DNA of 64,000 bases from Oreohelix idahoensis (lineage: Eukaryota; Mollusca; Gastropoda; Stylommatophora; Oreohelicidae): assembly GCA_024509875.1 (NCBI GenBank), contig JAMPIV010013759.1, forward strand, positions 1-64,000, read 5' to 3'. The position numbers were made by a program, and so were the translations under genes. This document shows positions 23,494 to 37,182 of this stretch, piece by piece (within the stretch, counting starts at the first letter, position 1; each line of letters begins with the position of its first letter). Below the pieces are notes generated by a model. That model searched no databases. It was not told where the DNA came from and saw only the letters and a list, made by a program, of their open reading frames with translations.

Positions 23494-25618
23494 AATAATA
23501 AATCTGCAATACTTTAAATTAAAATTTTGTTTTGAAGAAACAATCAAGAACTTACATTTTAAGGTTATTTTTAACAAAATGATGAGTTAAATCCGTTTCC
23601 TGAATGAAACTGGGTTCTGTAGCAAATGTAATTTTTGCTGGGGAGGTTAAGATGTTATACCTAACAAGAAAGATAGTTGTGTCTGTGTCAACTGTGTGAG
23701 GTCAAGCACATGTAGGTCCCTGACTCTAAAAAAGATGATGATGATGATAATGATATATATTAGCAGGGAACCTAACGCTACCTCCCTAGATCTCACACAG
23801 TCCGTATTTTGATTCTAGTGGCTGGTGTATGATGTCTCTAGTGTCTAGGGGTGAAATGAAAAGGATGGTACATCAACACAATACACTTTAACTTACTATA
23901 AGAAAATAAATAAGATTGGTTAAAGTTTTCTTTTAAAATTGGAATGTTTTTTCTTTGTACAATTTAATCTGCCTGTCCCGCCATCTCTTTTGGACAGGTC
24001 TTTGAAAATGAGGAAATATATTTACATATAATGCTTTAACTAAAAAATATGGACTCTTGGTCCTATGAATGTAATGTTATTATACAGAGTTCCTGTAGGT
24101 GTATTCACAGACTAAAACTTTAATAACTGCTAGTGATAGTCATTGGTTATGAGCAGTTGTTGTTTTCGTCATTCCCCATATAATTCAGTTTTATTTTGAT
24201 AAGAACCAGTTTATTATGCTGAAGTGTCAGATGTCCCAGCTGTTAACGTGTCACCTGGGATTCTTGGTATGACGATAATAAGTCAGGAAGTCGTTGCAGA
24301 TATAATGGATCAGCACCCACACACAAGCTCTTTCAGGCTATCAGCTGACCGCAACTTTTAAATGGAGACTTTTAACTTTTCACTCACTCATCAGGTTTCC
24401 TGTCACCGGATGGTAACAGGAAATAAAAACTCTGCAATAAAAAGACACCCTGGCCTTTTCATATCTGATCACAACTTCTTATCACTATGTATACATGATG
24501 GTATGGGGTCAGCCTCGTGTGCATTCATGTGCATCAGCCCCTAATTATATGACTCACACCTTTCTGTGACCACACCTCAGGTCCCTATGGCAGATACGCC
24601 ACTGTACTTTTACCTAGTTTGCTTCAATACAACAACGTGGTGTAACCACATCTCCTTTTATATGATTTTCCTTTACTTTTCTAAATTATAAACGCTCTAG
24701 GCATGTTGAAGAGTGTTCATGGAACACTGAGGCTTCCTAACATCTTCCAATACAAAATAGTTAATACAAAATCATAATAATATGCAACAGTCAAATACAG
24801 TTCAATGTGAGGACTCAATAATGTTTGCTTACGGCATGTCCTTCACTTTTCCCCATAGCAGTATCTAACTTGTGCAGTTTTAATCAAGCATGTAAATACA
24901 TAAAGCATTCTTACCACTAGGTCAAATAAATATGTCACAAATAACGTTGACTGGCAAAGAATATGGCCTCAGTTTTGCTCTGCCCCGTCCAGATTGTGAA
25001 TTTAGTAGTTAATTTTACAATTTATCACATCTGCTCTCAACGTAGTTGTTTGTATAAAATTTTCTAGTCAAATGGCCACGAGACCACTATGCCTCTTGCC
25101 AATATCTATTAGAGCCGACCAATGAAAGCAGGCACTACTACATCTTTTTGAATTTAGTTTGAAAAAAACAAAACAAATTCCAAACAAACTATGTGCCTCG
25201 TAATCCATTGGTCAGTCTGCGTTAGTTATGCCAATAGAAAAAGATGTTTCGTTTTAGTTACATTTTCCTATCCCCCCTCCCCCTTTACTCCTATACTCTT
25301 ATACCAACCAATAGGATTTGAATTACTCCAATGCCTTTTTTTAAACTAGCGTCCCCAATAACGTTATGTGTAACGAGCAAGAACAACAGTCTGTCCGTCC
25401 AAGCGTTCTTAGACATATAGTATTTTCTCAATAACTTGGCTAGTACTTGGACTACCATATTTTTTAAAACATATTTTTGCTCAGGGGACACTAAGCCATC
25501 CCACCATATGATTTTTATGGTCAGTTTCAGTATGGTGTAGATTTTCAGTTTTGTCACTGTCAATAGTCAATGTTCCGCGAATAAAAATAACTTTGGTACA
25601 CAAGTGTTGGCCATCTCT
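23494..25618. other. non-coding interval
   Basis: No gene supported. It contains a short GATGAT microsatellite near 23730. Possibly remaining Helitron-derived sequence upstream of the truncated ORF, but I cannot place its ends. Confidence 0.4.
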
Positions 25619-25672
25619 CCCCCCCCACAACCCCCCAACACCCCGCCCCCCCCCCCACCCCCCCCCCGCCCC

Positions 25673-25720
<48 letters not shown>

Positions 25721-25756
25721 ACCCCCCCCCCCCTCCCCCCCCCCCCCCCCCCCCCG
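25619..25756. repeat. poly-C tract
   Basis: About 138 nt of almost pure C broken by a few A, G and T. Proline- or glycine-only frames here are artefacts. G-quadruplex-prone on the minus strand, and length is likely unreliable in the assembly. Confidence 0.9.
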
Positions 25757-25864
25757 TCTCTATCATTATTCAAATAACCAACTAGTTTGAGTGACGTCAG
25801 AATATTACCGCTAGGAGGAAATGGAAAACTGTCTGTGTGTTTGTCTCTGCTGGCTTTGCCCACT

Positions 25865-26225
25865 TCTTCTTCTTCTTCCATCCTTAGCCACCAACCGGCA
25901 AAGCAGTATGTGGCCAGTACGCCTAGTGGCGTCTTAGGGCAACAACAAATTGATCAATCTATCGCTGTTTCCACCACGCCTAGTGGCGTCTTTGTGGAAC
26001 AGAAACAGACCAAACAATCTATCGTTGTTTCCGTAATCATATTGGTTGGCAAGCAGGTGATCAGCCCACTGTGCGAAGTTTTTACGGGATGGGGTAAACA
26101 GCCCCATGCCCAACCCTCCTTAGTCGCTTTTTACGACATGCGTGGTAGGGTGCAGTGTTACTATTCTTTGCTCCCCTTTCGGGTCCCGGCAACACACGGG
26201 TGGGCTTTGCCCACAGTGTGTATAT
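25865..26225 (-). mobile_element. LINE tail copy and associated repeat
   Basis: 25865-25945 matches the 3' tail of the LINE at 20.9 kb (CATCCTTAGCC... GGCAAAGCAGT... CGCCTAGTGGCG). The CGCCTAGTGGCG phrase occurs again at 25977-25989. 26040-26225 is a different, GC-richer block (CCCCATGCCCAACCCTCCTT, GCTTTTTACGACATGCGTGG) that looks like a LINE 5' leader or another repeat; it has no intact frame. Confidence 0.5.
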
Positions 26226-28632
26226 ATTAAAGAGACCGCTTGCAGAGCAAAGAGGGGTTTTTCAAAACTTTGGTAGTGTTGGCGTTAATTATTACAATCG
26301 TCTCGTTCTTACTACTGGGAAATGTCCGAATTATTACAAATTTTAGTGTTAAAGTTAACATATTACGTTAATTCAAACTTTTTCCGCCGTTTCGTGCAGC
26401 AGATCGGCGAGATGTTAAAATTTTTATTGTACGTTTCTAAACCGAAACTAAAAGCGTGTTAGATTTTTTACGGCGGGTCATTTTTTTAAGCATTTCCACT
26501 GCACAAAAGGCAGCGCTGTACTGGCGTTGAAGATGAAAATAGTCAGACACCTGAGGGCGGGTGTATTTAGTATTATAGGACTAAAATCTTACTGAAATAA
26601 GCGATTATCTCACAGATTTCGCTACAGGGTCTACAATCAGAAACTTACTTGTTATTCATATATCACTGTCACTCACTTTGTGTTGCACAATTCACTGACT
26701 TTTCTTCGTTGAGAATTACTATTTTCGGGAGAGTACATATAAGGGAAACAATACAATGAATGTCTAAGTTTCAACCACAGTTGCATCCATTAGCTGTGAC
26801 CGACGTACAAACGGCGAGAATTATGGATGTTGAATATGATAACATTTGCCCAGGGCCCGATTCCGACCATTTTAGTATGGCCCCTGGACTTTTCTTTTTT
26901 TTCAGATTTAGGTATCAGGAGTAGATGCTGTTACACGGAGTTGAAGTGTGATGATAATGTCAATACTATTTAACACTGTAATGACTGTGTTATAACCTTA
27001 GCTGTAAGGGTAACAATTAACATTACATTTCTAAGCTGCAACATGTTTCTTTACTGAAATGTTTTTAGTTCAAATCCATGTGATATGAATAAACTGAAAA
27101 TGTAATGGTGTACACATCGTTAAGATTGTAATCTACCTAAAGGTGAAATAACGCAATAAGGGTGGATTTAAGAGTTACGATTTTCGCGAGAGGGTAGATT
27201 GTTATTGAATTTGATAAAATATCCTGGACATAAAGGTGTATCAGATGATACCAGGATAGTGCCAGATAAGGGTCTGGTCTTATCAGTAATACCCCGTCTC
27301 TGAAAAGAGTAAGGGTATATAGACAACAAAGGTAGGGTGTAACAATCCCATAATTTCGCTAGTGTACAGCAAACCAACAATCAGTGGTGTTAATGATGGG
27401 TGTTGTAAGTAGGTGAAGACTGGGCGTGTGATGGAAAATAAAGGTCAACTTGACCGACGCAGAGTTCTGTAAACATGGAGTGAGAGTGCAAGGTACGCAA
27501 ATGATGGAATGTTCTGTAGAGTTGACAAATGGACTTGACACACACTCACTCAGCTGGAAGTCAATGACATAGACGACTGTGGACGTTTCTATGGTTTAAT
27601 AAGGACGCACACTCGGACATCACGATTACAGTCACAGTACAGGTTGGCAAAATATCATCATATATTTGACAAATGGGTGGCAACATCAGCTGTATATTCA
27701 TGTAGCATATAAATACAATGGGGCGATAGTAGGCAAGCACTCAATGTTCTGGTGGTCTATCGCCACATGCTTCCACTGACTAATCGCGTCAGTAAAGGTA
27801 AATACATCATCACCATGGTTCACTGTCAGAACCTTCTTTTGGCTAAGTTTCACAAGCCGTAAGTTTATCAAAACTTGATAGTACCAGTGTGAGACCACAA
27901 TAGTGAATTTTCATAATATGTAGATCTCTGTACCATTGTCCGATAATAAGACCTTTTTCTGTTCTCCGACAATGATCCGTTTACAATGACGGGAATTCAA
28001 AATGGCTTTCCTCCTTGAGCTTCGCTCACCCAGGATGATAAATGATAATCAGAATTAATTCATAATTCGAGCATAAATGTTCTCATAGGGCTTCCATACA
28101 TTCTGTTATCAACAAGGCTGCTTCATCAAGTAATCCAGTGCTGCTGGATTACACGTCATCTTTATGTGCATTCAAACAATTCTAATGTGCGATAATACAT
28201 CTGCCATCTAGGCCTAGCCCCAAAGTTCAGCAAAATGGTCTGGTTTTACCTTGATTTAGGAACAAACACAGTAGCGAATAACGCACGCCATTCCTTGGCG
28301 TTAACAAAGAACATTAGGAAAAATCTCTGATCATACAATCATGCAGAGACACCATCTCCTTCCTAGAATCATTCACAGAGATCATACTTCAACGTTTCTA
28401 AACGACCGGCCCAAAAACAGCCATGACATGACAGCCTTCTTCGTCGACACCCTAAATCGACGCATGCGCAGAAAATTCCTTTTGACTATACTTAAGTGGG
28501 GCGACTACATATTTACTTTCACTCGAAGCAAAAAATGAGTATTCGCCATTTGAATAGAGTTCTAATCTAGACCCAAAATATTATTACCAAATCTTTCCAA
28601 ACATAACAAGTATACAAACAAATAAATATCTT

Positions 28633-28702
<70 letters not shown>

Positions 28703-30605
28703 TTGCCACCAGTAATCTGTTGGTAACATAGGGTCAAGCTGTATAAGTTCCCAGAGAAGATGGTAATGTAGTACTCTGAGTCCTTATTTGCTACCTCTCC
28801 AGATCCTCCTCTGTTGATATGGTAGTTATTATTGTTATTAACTCTGCTAGGGGTAATTAATTAATGTAATTCACCAACAAGGACTGTAACTTAACTTAAA
28901 GAATGTAAGTAAGTCAGCTGGTAAAGTATTTACAATTTAATTGTAGTTTCTTTTTTCTGTTTGAAAAGTTTTTTTTAAACAAATAAAGAAATCATATTAC
29001 ATCATTAAATAAATAATAAATTGTTCAACAAAGTCTTTCACTGAATTAAAATGTCTATCTTTATGGAGAAATTCTTGCTTGGTTGATCTCTCTCTGATTA
29101 ATTACTAGGTGTTATTCTCACAGTTCTGTTTGAAGATTTACACTGCTATGTTCATCATAAACTGTTAAATTTTATTTTTGGTGATCAGGGATGTGCTGTA
29201 CAGTTGCCTTTGTGGGCAAATTATCTGAGTCACTGAAGATGGCTCCGTCTGATACTGGATAGAAATATTTGCTGAAATTCTTCCAGGTAGTATACACGAG
29301 ATGTCTGGCCCCCTGACAGAGACCGGCACTGCATCCGTCGTAACCTCAGTAAGAGATGCCTCTTGTATATTATCAGGTTTTTACAGGATAAAACCTGAAG
29401 CTAATTTAATTGCAACCCCTGTATTTTTCTATCAATATCCCTCTATCAGACAGATGGGGATGATAGACAGTTTCAGACAGTGTTCTAGCAGATGCACAAG
29501 ACATAATATAGTATCAACAATCAATTCAGTTCACTGTGATCATACATTTCTTCTACATCCTTATTTATAATCCTTTTCCCATGATCCGCCGCCCTACCAT
29601 AATTTGGTCGTGAATAAAACTACTAAGTAATATATCAAACTATACAGTAATTCAATTACTTTCATCCTACCTTATGTTCCTGGTATGTGTCTTTCTACCA
29701 TTAAGAAATACTTCTTTAAATACATTTCCAAACTTACAGACACACTTTGGCCATCATTCTCAATTATTTTGAATATTTCCCAAGGCTGGCTTTGCCTCCA
29801 GAATTACACACAAGCCTGTACGTTCACCAGCAACACACTGTAATTTTCTAACACATCTACACACTTCCTATCGTACAGGTGGATTAATCACTAGAAATAC
29901 ACATAATTATATATATATATATTCTCGTTCTTACCCTCAGACACACACACACAGACGAGCTGTTAATGGTCGTTTAAGGTCTGCTATCAAGTACAGAAGG
30001 CAAATCTTTTTTTTTTTTTATTCCTCGCATGAGGTTGCATATTTTTTCCTCGCATGAGGTTGCATTTGCCCCACCCATACCCAGCCTTGGTCAAGACCAC
30101 ATGTCCCAACACAAGAAGATCCAATGACAACATGTGTCATTGTAGTGATCTTCTGTGTTCTCACACTAGGTACCTCATGACATGAATGTCACTACTGTTT
30201 CCCGTGTGTAGACACATGATCCCAGCCAAAAGCCAGGATACTAGGCATTGGGTTGTACATCGCTTCCACTAACACTTGCTTTCTTTTGCCGCTCTCTGTA
30301 GCTTTCAAATATTGTGACTGACCTGATTCTGTTAGACACGCGCTATATATAGTGTGACCCCGAGCGTCCGAGGTAGTCCCCCACGAATGTGTTTTGTGTT
30401 CAGAAAATATTGGTAAATTTTGCCTATTGTGCAAATCAGGAAAACAAAGATTTTATTTATCTAAGTTATTCCCTGGAGCGATTTTATTCATCTAAAGTTT
30501 AAAATACGCCCTGTATTATTATACATATTTCTGGTTAATAATTATTTTCATTCCTAAATGCATTTTAATCTATGCTTACTTTACACATCTAAATAATGGA
30601 CTAAC
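26226..30605. other. non-coding interval, probable intron
   Basis: No convincing exon. It holds a (TA)n tract at 28635-28699, a short TA and CA microsatellite near 29910-29955, and a tandem pair of TTCCTCGCATGAGGTTGCAT at 30021 and 30044. Open frames at 27698-27898 and 30192-30434 (minus) look mildly protein-like but have no recognised motif. Confidence 0.4.
28635..28699. repeat. (TA)n microsatellite
   Basis: About 65 nt of TA repeats. Unlike the two others in the window, it carries no transposon. Confidence 0.95.
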
Positions 30606-30792
30606 CTGAGGCTTCGATGCATTCAACTAAAGATCTCTCCCGTCCTATATCAGTATTTGTAAAAGTATTAGTACTTACGAGTAGAGCAACATCCCTAATA
30701 TCGTTTTGGTAACCTCTTCCAGGTGGTACTTCTTTCATAATGCTGTAGTTAATTGTCCTCCGATACTTGTTTGCACATATTTGGACTTCCAT
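30606..30792 (-). CDS. possible first exon of a membrane-ligand gene
   Basis: From ATG 30792 in strong context (AAAATGG) an open frame of 62 codons runs to a donor CTCAG/GTTAGT at 30606, leaving phase 1. It starts MEVQICANKYRRTINYSIMK and ends near GRERSLVECIEAS. Upstream on the same strand lies a CCAAT motif (30840-30845). Phase 1 fits both the membrane-segment exon type at 50896-50987 and the TNF-linker exon at 22176, so it could start or extend the TNF-ligand gene. An internal GTAAGT gives another possible donor. No domain is visible. Confidence 0.25.
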
Positions 30793-31423
30793 TTTATTTA
30801 TCCAAGGCTGTAGTAAACACAGCATAACGGAGCGTTCTGATTGGTCTGTGTATCTTGCAATTCTTACAATGTATGGCGCACTGTGTGGTCAGAGTTACGC
30901 AGAATTCGTGTTTTGATACAGACGTCACTTCATGACAACGATATTGCGTTTTCGTATTGATAAGGTACGGGACTAACTATGTTCTGTATGTTTCTTATTC
31001 ATTGAAGCGATCATCTGATATTGCTTGGGACCCACGAGAGCTAAGTCACGCATGTCAAATTTATGTATTTAAGTTAAAGTTTACTTACCTGTCAGACTAT
31101 TTTTTATTTGTTGTTTGCTCACAAAGAACTTTAAAGTATGACGTATATTTTACGTCAAACATTCTCTGTCTAAGTCATATAATTCTTTTTTTTTAAAATG
31201 AAGGAATCAACCTGAATGCTGGACCCCCCAGCAGGCACATCCCCGATTGGGTTCAATCGGTTAAGTTCGCTTAAGACCAGAAAGTGTATTTTATTAACTT
31301 TATCAACTCGGTAATTACAGATGTCGTCAGCCGGTCGATCGTATGCTGTTGGTAAAGCCCATGGGGTTATTTGGTTAGATTTCGTGTTTACAGAGGAGGA
31401 AGAGAGAAAGCATTTTAAAGTTA

Positions 31424-31966
31424 GTGATATTTGGAATAGGCATTTCAAAGCGCTGTACCTCCAGGTATTTGTTACGTGTTTCCGCTGAAAGTCGCGAATC
31501 TTTAGTAACAATGGCTGTTATTGTTACAGACTCACAGTCCTTGCTTTGGAAGGTCCAGCGTGGATGGGACCGGCATGAATGGGAAACCTCCATAGAAGCC
31601 TCAAATCTTCAGGAACAGGTGCGGATCTACTGTCCTGGTCAAGCAGGTGTACCCGGCAATGAGAGAGCTGACAGACTAGGTGCAAGATCACCCATTGGAT
31701 GTGTATTGGATATGGATAAGGAAGAGACCCTGAGGGCAATTAATGATCGTCTATTAGAGAATAACACTGCAATCGATGAATCATCATGACTACGTTTGCT
31801 GAAATTTGGCATCAAACGTAAGACCAGCAGGGATGGACGTATGAGAGGATGCGTCTGGTGTGTATACAACCAGTGCGCAACAGGAACAATTAGCATTCAT
31901 ACCCTTCGACATTTGCTGACGTGACTCAGCACCTATGGGTTTGCCTGGAGTGCAATAACGTTGATT
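31424..31966 (+). pseudogene. LINE RNase H C-terminal fragment
   Basis: VTDSQSLLWKVQRGWDRHEW and IYCPGQAGVPGNERADRLGA are the end of an RNase H domain as found at the C-terminus of some non-LTR retrotransposons. The catalytic D in TDSQ and D in NERADRL remain; the usual CPGHAGV histidine is Q here. After a frame change near 31790 it continues as GTISIHTLRHLLT, then LWVCLECNNVDSDQKSTKTN to a stop at the first unit of the 44-bp satellite. Everything upstream (endonuclease, RT) is missing. Confidence 0.75.
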
Positions 31967-34617
31967 CTGATCAAAAATCAACAAAAACCAATGTGTTGGA
32001 GAAATGACAAGAAGTTGATCAATAACAAAAACCACTGTGTTGGAGAAATGACAAGAAGTTGATCAATAACAAAAACTACTGTGTTGGAGAAATGACAAGA
32101 AGTTGATCAATAACAAAAACTACTGTGTTGGAGAAATGACAAGAAGTTGATCAATAACAAAAACCACTGTGTTGCAGAAATGACAAGAAGTTAATCAATA
32201 ACAAAAACTACTGTGTTGGAGAAATGACAAGAAGTTGATCAATAACAAAAACCACTGTGTTGGAGAAATGACAAGAAGTTGATCAATAACAAAAACCACT
32301 GTGTTGGAGAAATGACAAGAAGTTGATCAATAACAAAAATCCCTGTGTTGGAGAAATGACAAGAAGTTGATCAATAACAAAAACCACTGTGTTGGAGAAA
32401 TGACAAGAAGTTGATCAATAACAAAAACCACTATGTTGGAGAAATGACAAGAAGTTGATCAATAACAAAAACCACTGTAGTGGAGAAATGACAAGAAGTT
32501 GATCAATAACAAAAACCACTGTGTTGGAGAAATGACAAGAAGTTGATCAATAACAAAAACCACTGTGTTGGAGAAATAACAAGAAGTTGATCAATAACAA
32601 AAACCACTGTGTTGGAGAAATGACAAGCAGTTGATCAATAACAAAAACCACTGTGTTGGAGAAATGACAAGAAGTTGATCAATAACAAAAACCACTGTGT
32701 TGGAGAAATGACAAGAAGTTGATCAATAACAAAAACCACTGTGTTGGAGAAATGACAAGAAGTTGATCAATAACAAAAACCACTGTGTTGGAGAAATGAC
32801 AAGAAGTTGATCAATAACAAAAACCACTGTGTTGGAGAAATGACAAGAAGTTGATCAATAACAAAAACCACTGTGTTGGAGAAATGACAAGAAGTTGATC
32901 AATAACAAAAACCACTGTGTTGGAGAAATGACAAGAAGTTGATCAATAACAAAAACCACTGTGTTGGAGAAATGACAAGAAGTTGATCAATAACAAAAAC
33001 CACTGTGTTGGAGAAATGACAAGAAGTTGATCAATAACAAAAACCACTGTGTTGGAGAAATGACAAGAAGTTGATCAATAACAAAAACCACTGTGTTGGA
33101 GAAATGACAAGAAGTTGATCAATAACAAAAACCACTGTGTTGCAGAAATGACAAGAAGTTAATCAATAACAAAAACTACTGTGTTGGAGAAATGACAAGA
33201 AGTTGATCAATAACAAAAACCACTGTGTTGGAGAAATGACAAGAAGTTGATCAATAACAAAAACCACTGTGTTGGAGAAATGACAAGAAGTTGATCAATA
33301 ACAAAAATCCCTGTGTTGGAGAAATGACAAGAAGTTGATCAATAACAAAAACCACTGTGTTGGAGAAATGACAAGAAGTTGATCAATAACAAAAACCACT
33401 GTGTTGGAGAAATGACAAGAAGTTGATCAATAACAAAAACCACTGTGTTGGAGAAATGACAAGAAGTTGATCAATAACAAAAACCACTGTGTTGGAGAAA
33501 TGACAAGAAGTTGATCAATAACAAAAAACCACTGTGTTGGAGAAATGACAAGAAGTTGATCAATAACAAAAACCACTGTGTTGCAGAAATGACAAGAAGT
33601 TAATCAATAACAAAAACTACTGTGTTGGAGAAATGACAAGAAGTTGATCAATAACAAAAACCACTGTGTTGGAGAAATGACAAGAAGTTGATCAATAACA
33701 AAAACCACTGTGTTGGAGAAATGACAAGAAGTTGATCAATAACAAAAATCCCTGTGTTGGAGAAATGACAAGAAGTTGATCAATAACAAAAACCACTGTG
33801 TTGGAGAAATGACAAGAAGTTGATCAATAACAAAAACCACTGTGTTGGAGAAATGACAAGAAGTTGATCAATAACAAAAACCACTGTAGTGGAGAAATGA
33901 CAAGAAGTTGATCAATAACAAAAACCACTGTGTTGGAGAAATGACAAGAAGTTGATCAATAACAAAAACCACTGTGTTGGAGAAATAACAAGAAGTTGAT
34001 CAATAACAAAAACCACTGTGTTGGAGAAATGACAAGCAGTTGATCAATAACAAAAACCACTGTGTTAGAGAAATGACAAGAAGTTGATCAATAACAAAAA
34101 CCACTGTGTTGGAGAAATGACAAGAAGTTGATCAATAACAAAAACCACTGTGTTGGAGAAATGACAAGAAGTTGATCAATAACAAAAACCACTGTGTTAG
34201 AGAAATGACAAGAAGTTGATCAATAACAAAAACCACTGTGTTGGAGAAATGACAAAAAGGTGAACAATAAAAAAACCACTGTGTTGGAGAAATGACAAGA
34301 AGTTGATCAATAACAAAAACCACTGTGTTGGAGAAATGACAAGAAGTTGATCAATAACAAAAACCACTGTGTTGGAGAAATGACAAGAAGTTGATCAATA
34401 ACAAAAACCACTGTGTTGGAGAAATGACAAGAAGTTGATCAATAACAAAAACCACTGTGTTGGAGAAATGACAAGAAGTTGATCAATAACAAAAACCACT
34501 GTGTTGGAGAAATGACAAGAAGTTGATCAATAACAAAAACCACTGTGTTGGAGAAATGACAAGAAGTTATCAATAACGAAAACTACTGTGTTGGAGAAAT
34601 GACAAGAAGTTGATCGC
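31966..34617. repeat. 44-bp satellite array, about 60 copies
   Basis: Head-to-tail units of 44 bp, GTGTTGGAGAAATGACAAGA followed by AGTTGATCAATAACAAAAACCACT, run without interruption for 2.65 kb. Most copies are identical. Variant units (TGTTGCAG with TTAATC; AAAATCCC; GTAGTGG; AAATAACAAG; ACAAGCAG) recur in the same order, showing block duplication. The first unit merges with the end of the LINE RNase H ORF. Confidence 0.95.
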
Positions 34618-37182
34618 CCGACACAGATCACAGTTACATCTGCTCTGAGCTTATTCTACATTTCAAAAACTCTGGAAACTAAAAACATACTTTATTTTTA
34701 TCATGTTATGTCTTTAGATAGTTCGGTATTTACAAAGTTGATCCCCTCACCTCATGAGATGCCTGCTGCTCGATAAATAGAATCACTCTTGCTGAGCGAA
34801 AGCTAGAACGCAAGACAACAAAATATGAGGTCATACGAACATGAAGGTGTGCAGAGTAACCCGTTATAGCAAGATGTCAAAACACATTTCTAGAACAGTT
34901 TGGAATAGCAAGTTGTCTTGGCATTATGGTATAAGCTTCCGATAATTTAAAAAAAAAGAGAAATATGCGTTTTTATGCGCACAGAAAGCCACAATTGTCA
35001 TTGTTATAAAGTAACATAAGTTTTTAATTTAAAACAAAGTGAATGTACCGTTTGTGGCTCCGAGTACATATTTTTTTCATGTACAGATTATATAAGCATT
35101 TTATCCTTATATTTGATCAAGTATATCTGTAAAACTCCTTAGAAAAGAAAAATAAAACACTGAAAAAAATGATCCTACTTTTGGGTGTCCACAGTGTGCG
35201 CTTTCTCTTGGCCTGTAAAAAAAACAACACACACATAATATTATATTTACATTTATGTTAAAGATCACACGTATCCTTCGAACATCTCGACCACAAAAAT
35301 GACTTCTACATTGGTAAAAACAAACATTAACTTTTTAACCCTTCTCCTTCATTGATTTCGTCATCACTTAACCTGTAAGACTCAACACGTATGACTCAAA
35401 GTTCAGAGCGGCGGCCGTACATTTTGTTTGTGTTCTATAATAATTGACACCTTACCCTAACATCTGTCATCCGTCATAAAGCGCTTGTCTTTGTCGCTAT
35501 GTATCTTTTCCAAAATCTTCCTTATTTTATTGTCACTTTCATTTTTCTTTTTCATCATTGTTAAAGTAATCACTCTTAATCACGGCTTGTACCTAAGTGT
35601 AATATTGCACGCCATTGATGTATTTCCACACCTTGCGTTATCTTTTGGAACCCACCCGGCCTTGTTAGAATCTTGGGATACCCACCTGGTCACTTTAGAC
35701 AAGTATTGTTTACTTTGGGGAACTCCTGGCGTGGCCATTGAATTCGTGTAATGCCTAATCCGCTGCTGAAACTACACGATTGTCATCATCTTGGGACACA
35801 ATAGTATGTCGCCATAGTGGCTAGTGACATGCCATGTGTGTTGTCATATGTTACACCGGGAAAGCGACATACTGATTACCTAACGAGATAACGAACCAGG
35901 AGATTAAAGAAACCGCCGCACGACAAAGACATTAGAAGATAGCACGCACGCCAGAGAATGACAGAAGAATCTTTGTGACGGAGAGGGTGGGTGATTTCTG
36001 CATTGGACGGCCAATCCTAAACCCAGGTTTGTCTCACAAAACGAACCCGCAGCAAGAAATTGAAGAGTTGGTTGCAAGAGCCCACCCACTTTAGCGACTG
36101 GCGTGCACTGAAATGGATGGCGAACATCCCAGCTTCTCAATGCAAGAGGAACACCTAGTCACTGGATTAGAGAGCTTAGTCATACGACACAGGCCACGAC
36201 TTCTGACAAATGGGCAATCCAGAAATATAACGTAACGTCAGATAAAGTTAGTACAGAATTTTCAAGCTAGAATTTGTCCCCAAAGCATAGCCTGTTCTAA
36301 TATTTAATTCCTATGTGGATTTTTGATTCATGTATGTGAAGTTTAATAACACCCGTGTTTGTAAACGTAGGTTGCGCAGCATTATAGTAGTATGTTTATC
36401 AAGTGTTAACAAATTGATTCTATATAGATATTTCCAGTTAAACTCACTCAGCAGTTTACAGCCTGAGTCAAGTTAAAGTATGCACAAATTGATTCTCATT
36501 CAACTTACTCAAAAGCGTATTCTTTGAATCAAGAGTACATAATCACAAGTTAATCAGTCTACCTATCAAGATCACGTATTCACAAGTTGATTCGCCAAAA
36601 TATCAAGCAAGTTCAGCTACTCACTATGTCAGTTCATGAAGTGAATTCATAAACTCCATCGTATATTGCACGACGTAAATTCACTCAAACCAGTTTCATT
36701 GCGCGAAACCCACTTGTTACCAGCAGATCATTTTGTGAAGAACTCCAGTCTAGCCAGTGCCTTTCAGAGATCAGACAGGAAGTGACATAATTTGTGCGCT
36801 CTCCTCTTCTATCCAGCAGTATTGAACTACATTTGTTGTGCGTACTGAATTATGTACATTATTCAATTATTAGCACAGTCTTTTTCCCTACTGTCATTGT
36901 TCACGTTTTACGCTTCGATGCATGACAGGGCCAGACCAGCGTATCGCTCATCCCTGAGAGTTTAATTGAATCACTAAACCGTGATAATACCACATTGACT
37001 CTAAGTAAATGCGAGCATGAAGTGTTTGCTTAAGATTGCAAAATTTACTCGGACTCGACAGCAGGGTTAGGTGATTATAGAAAAACGCAATCTGGGAAGA
37101 CCTTTGGAAGAGTGAGTAGGAAGTGTGATATAAGTCAACTTTGACAACCTTTTACGGATATCACAACTATATATATATATAT
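34618..37182. other. non-coding interval
   Basis: No gene supported. A stretch at about 36770-36870 (CCAGCAGTATTGAACTAC, ATTTGTTGTG) resembles 52440-52515 and may be an old dispersed repeat. Confidence 0.45.

Noticed and set aside
25551..25881. Poly-proline and poly-glycine frames
   Set aside because: Translations of the poly-C tract.
27698..27898. Possible exon (VSHWYYQVLINLRLVKLSQK...)
   Set aside because: Protein-like look but no convincing acceptor, and no match to a TNF second half that I could defend.
30192..30434. Minus-strand 80-aa ORF
   Set aside because: No motif, splice or start evidence; too short to support alone.
31966..34617. CRISPR-like array
   Set aside because: Units are contiguous 44-mers with no unique spacers, in a eukaryotic context; it is a satellite.
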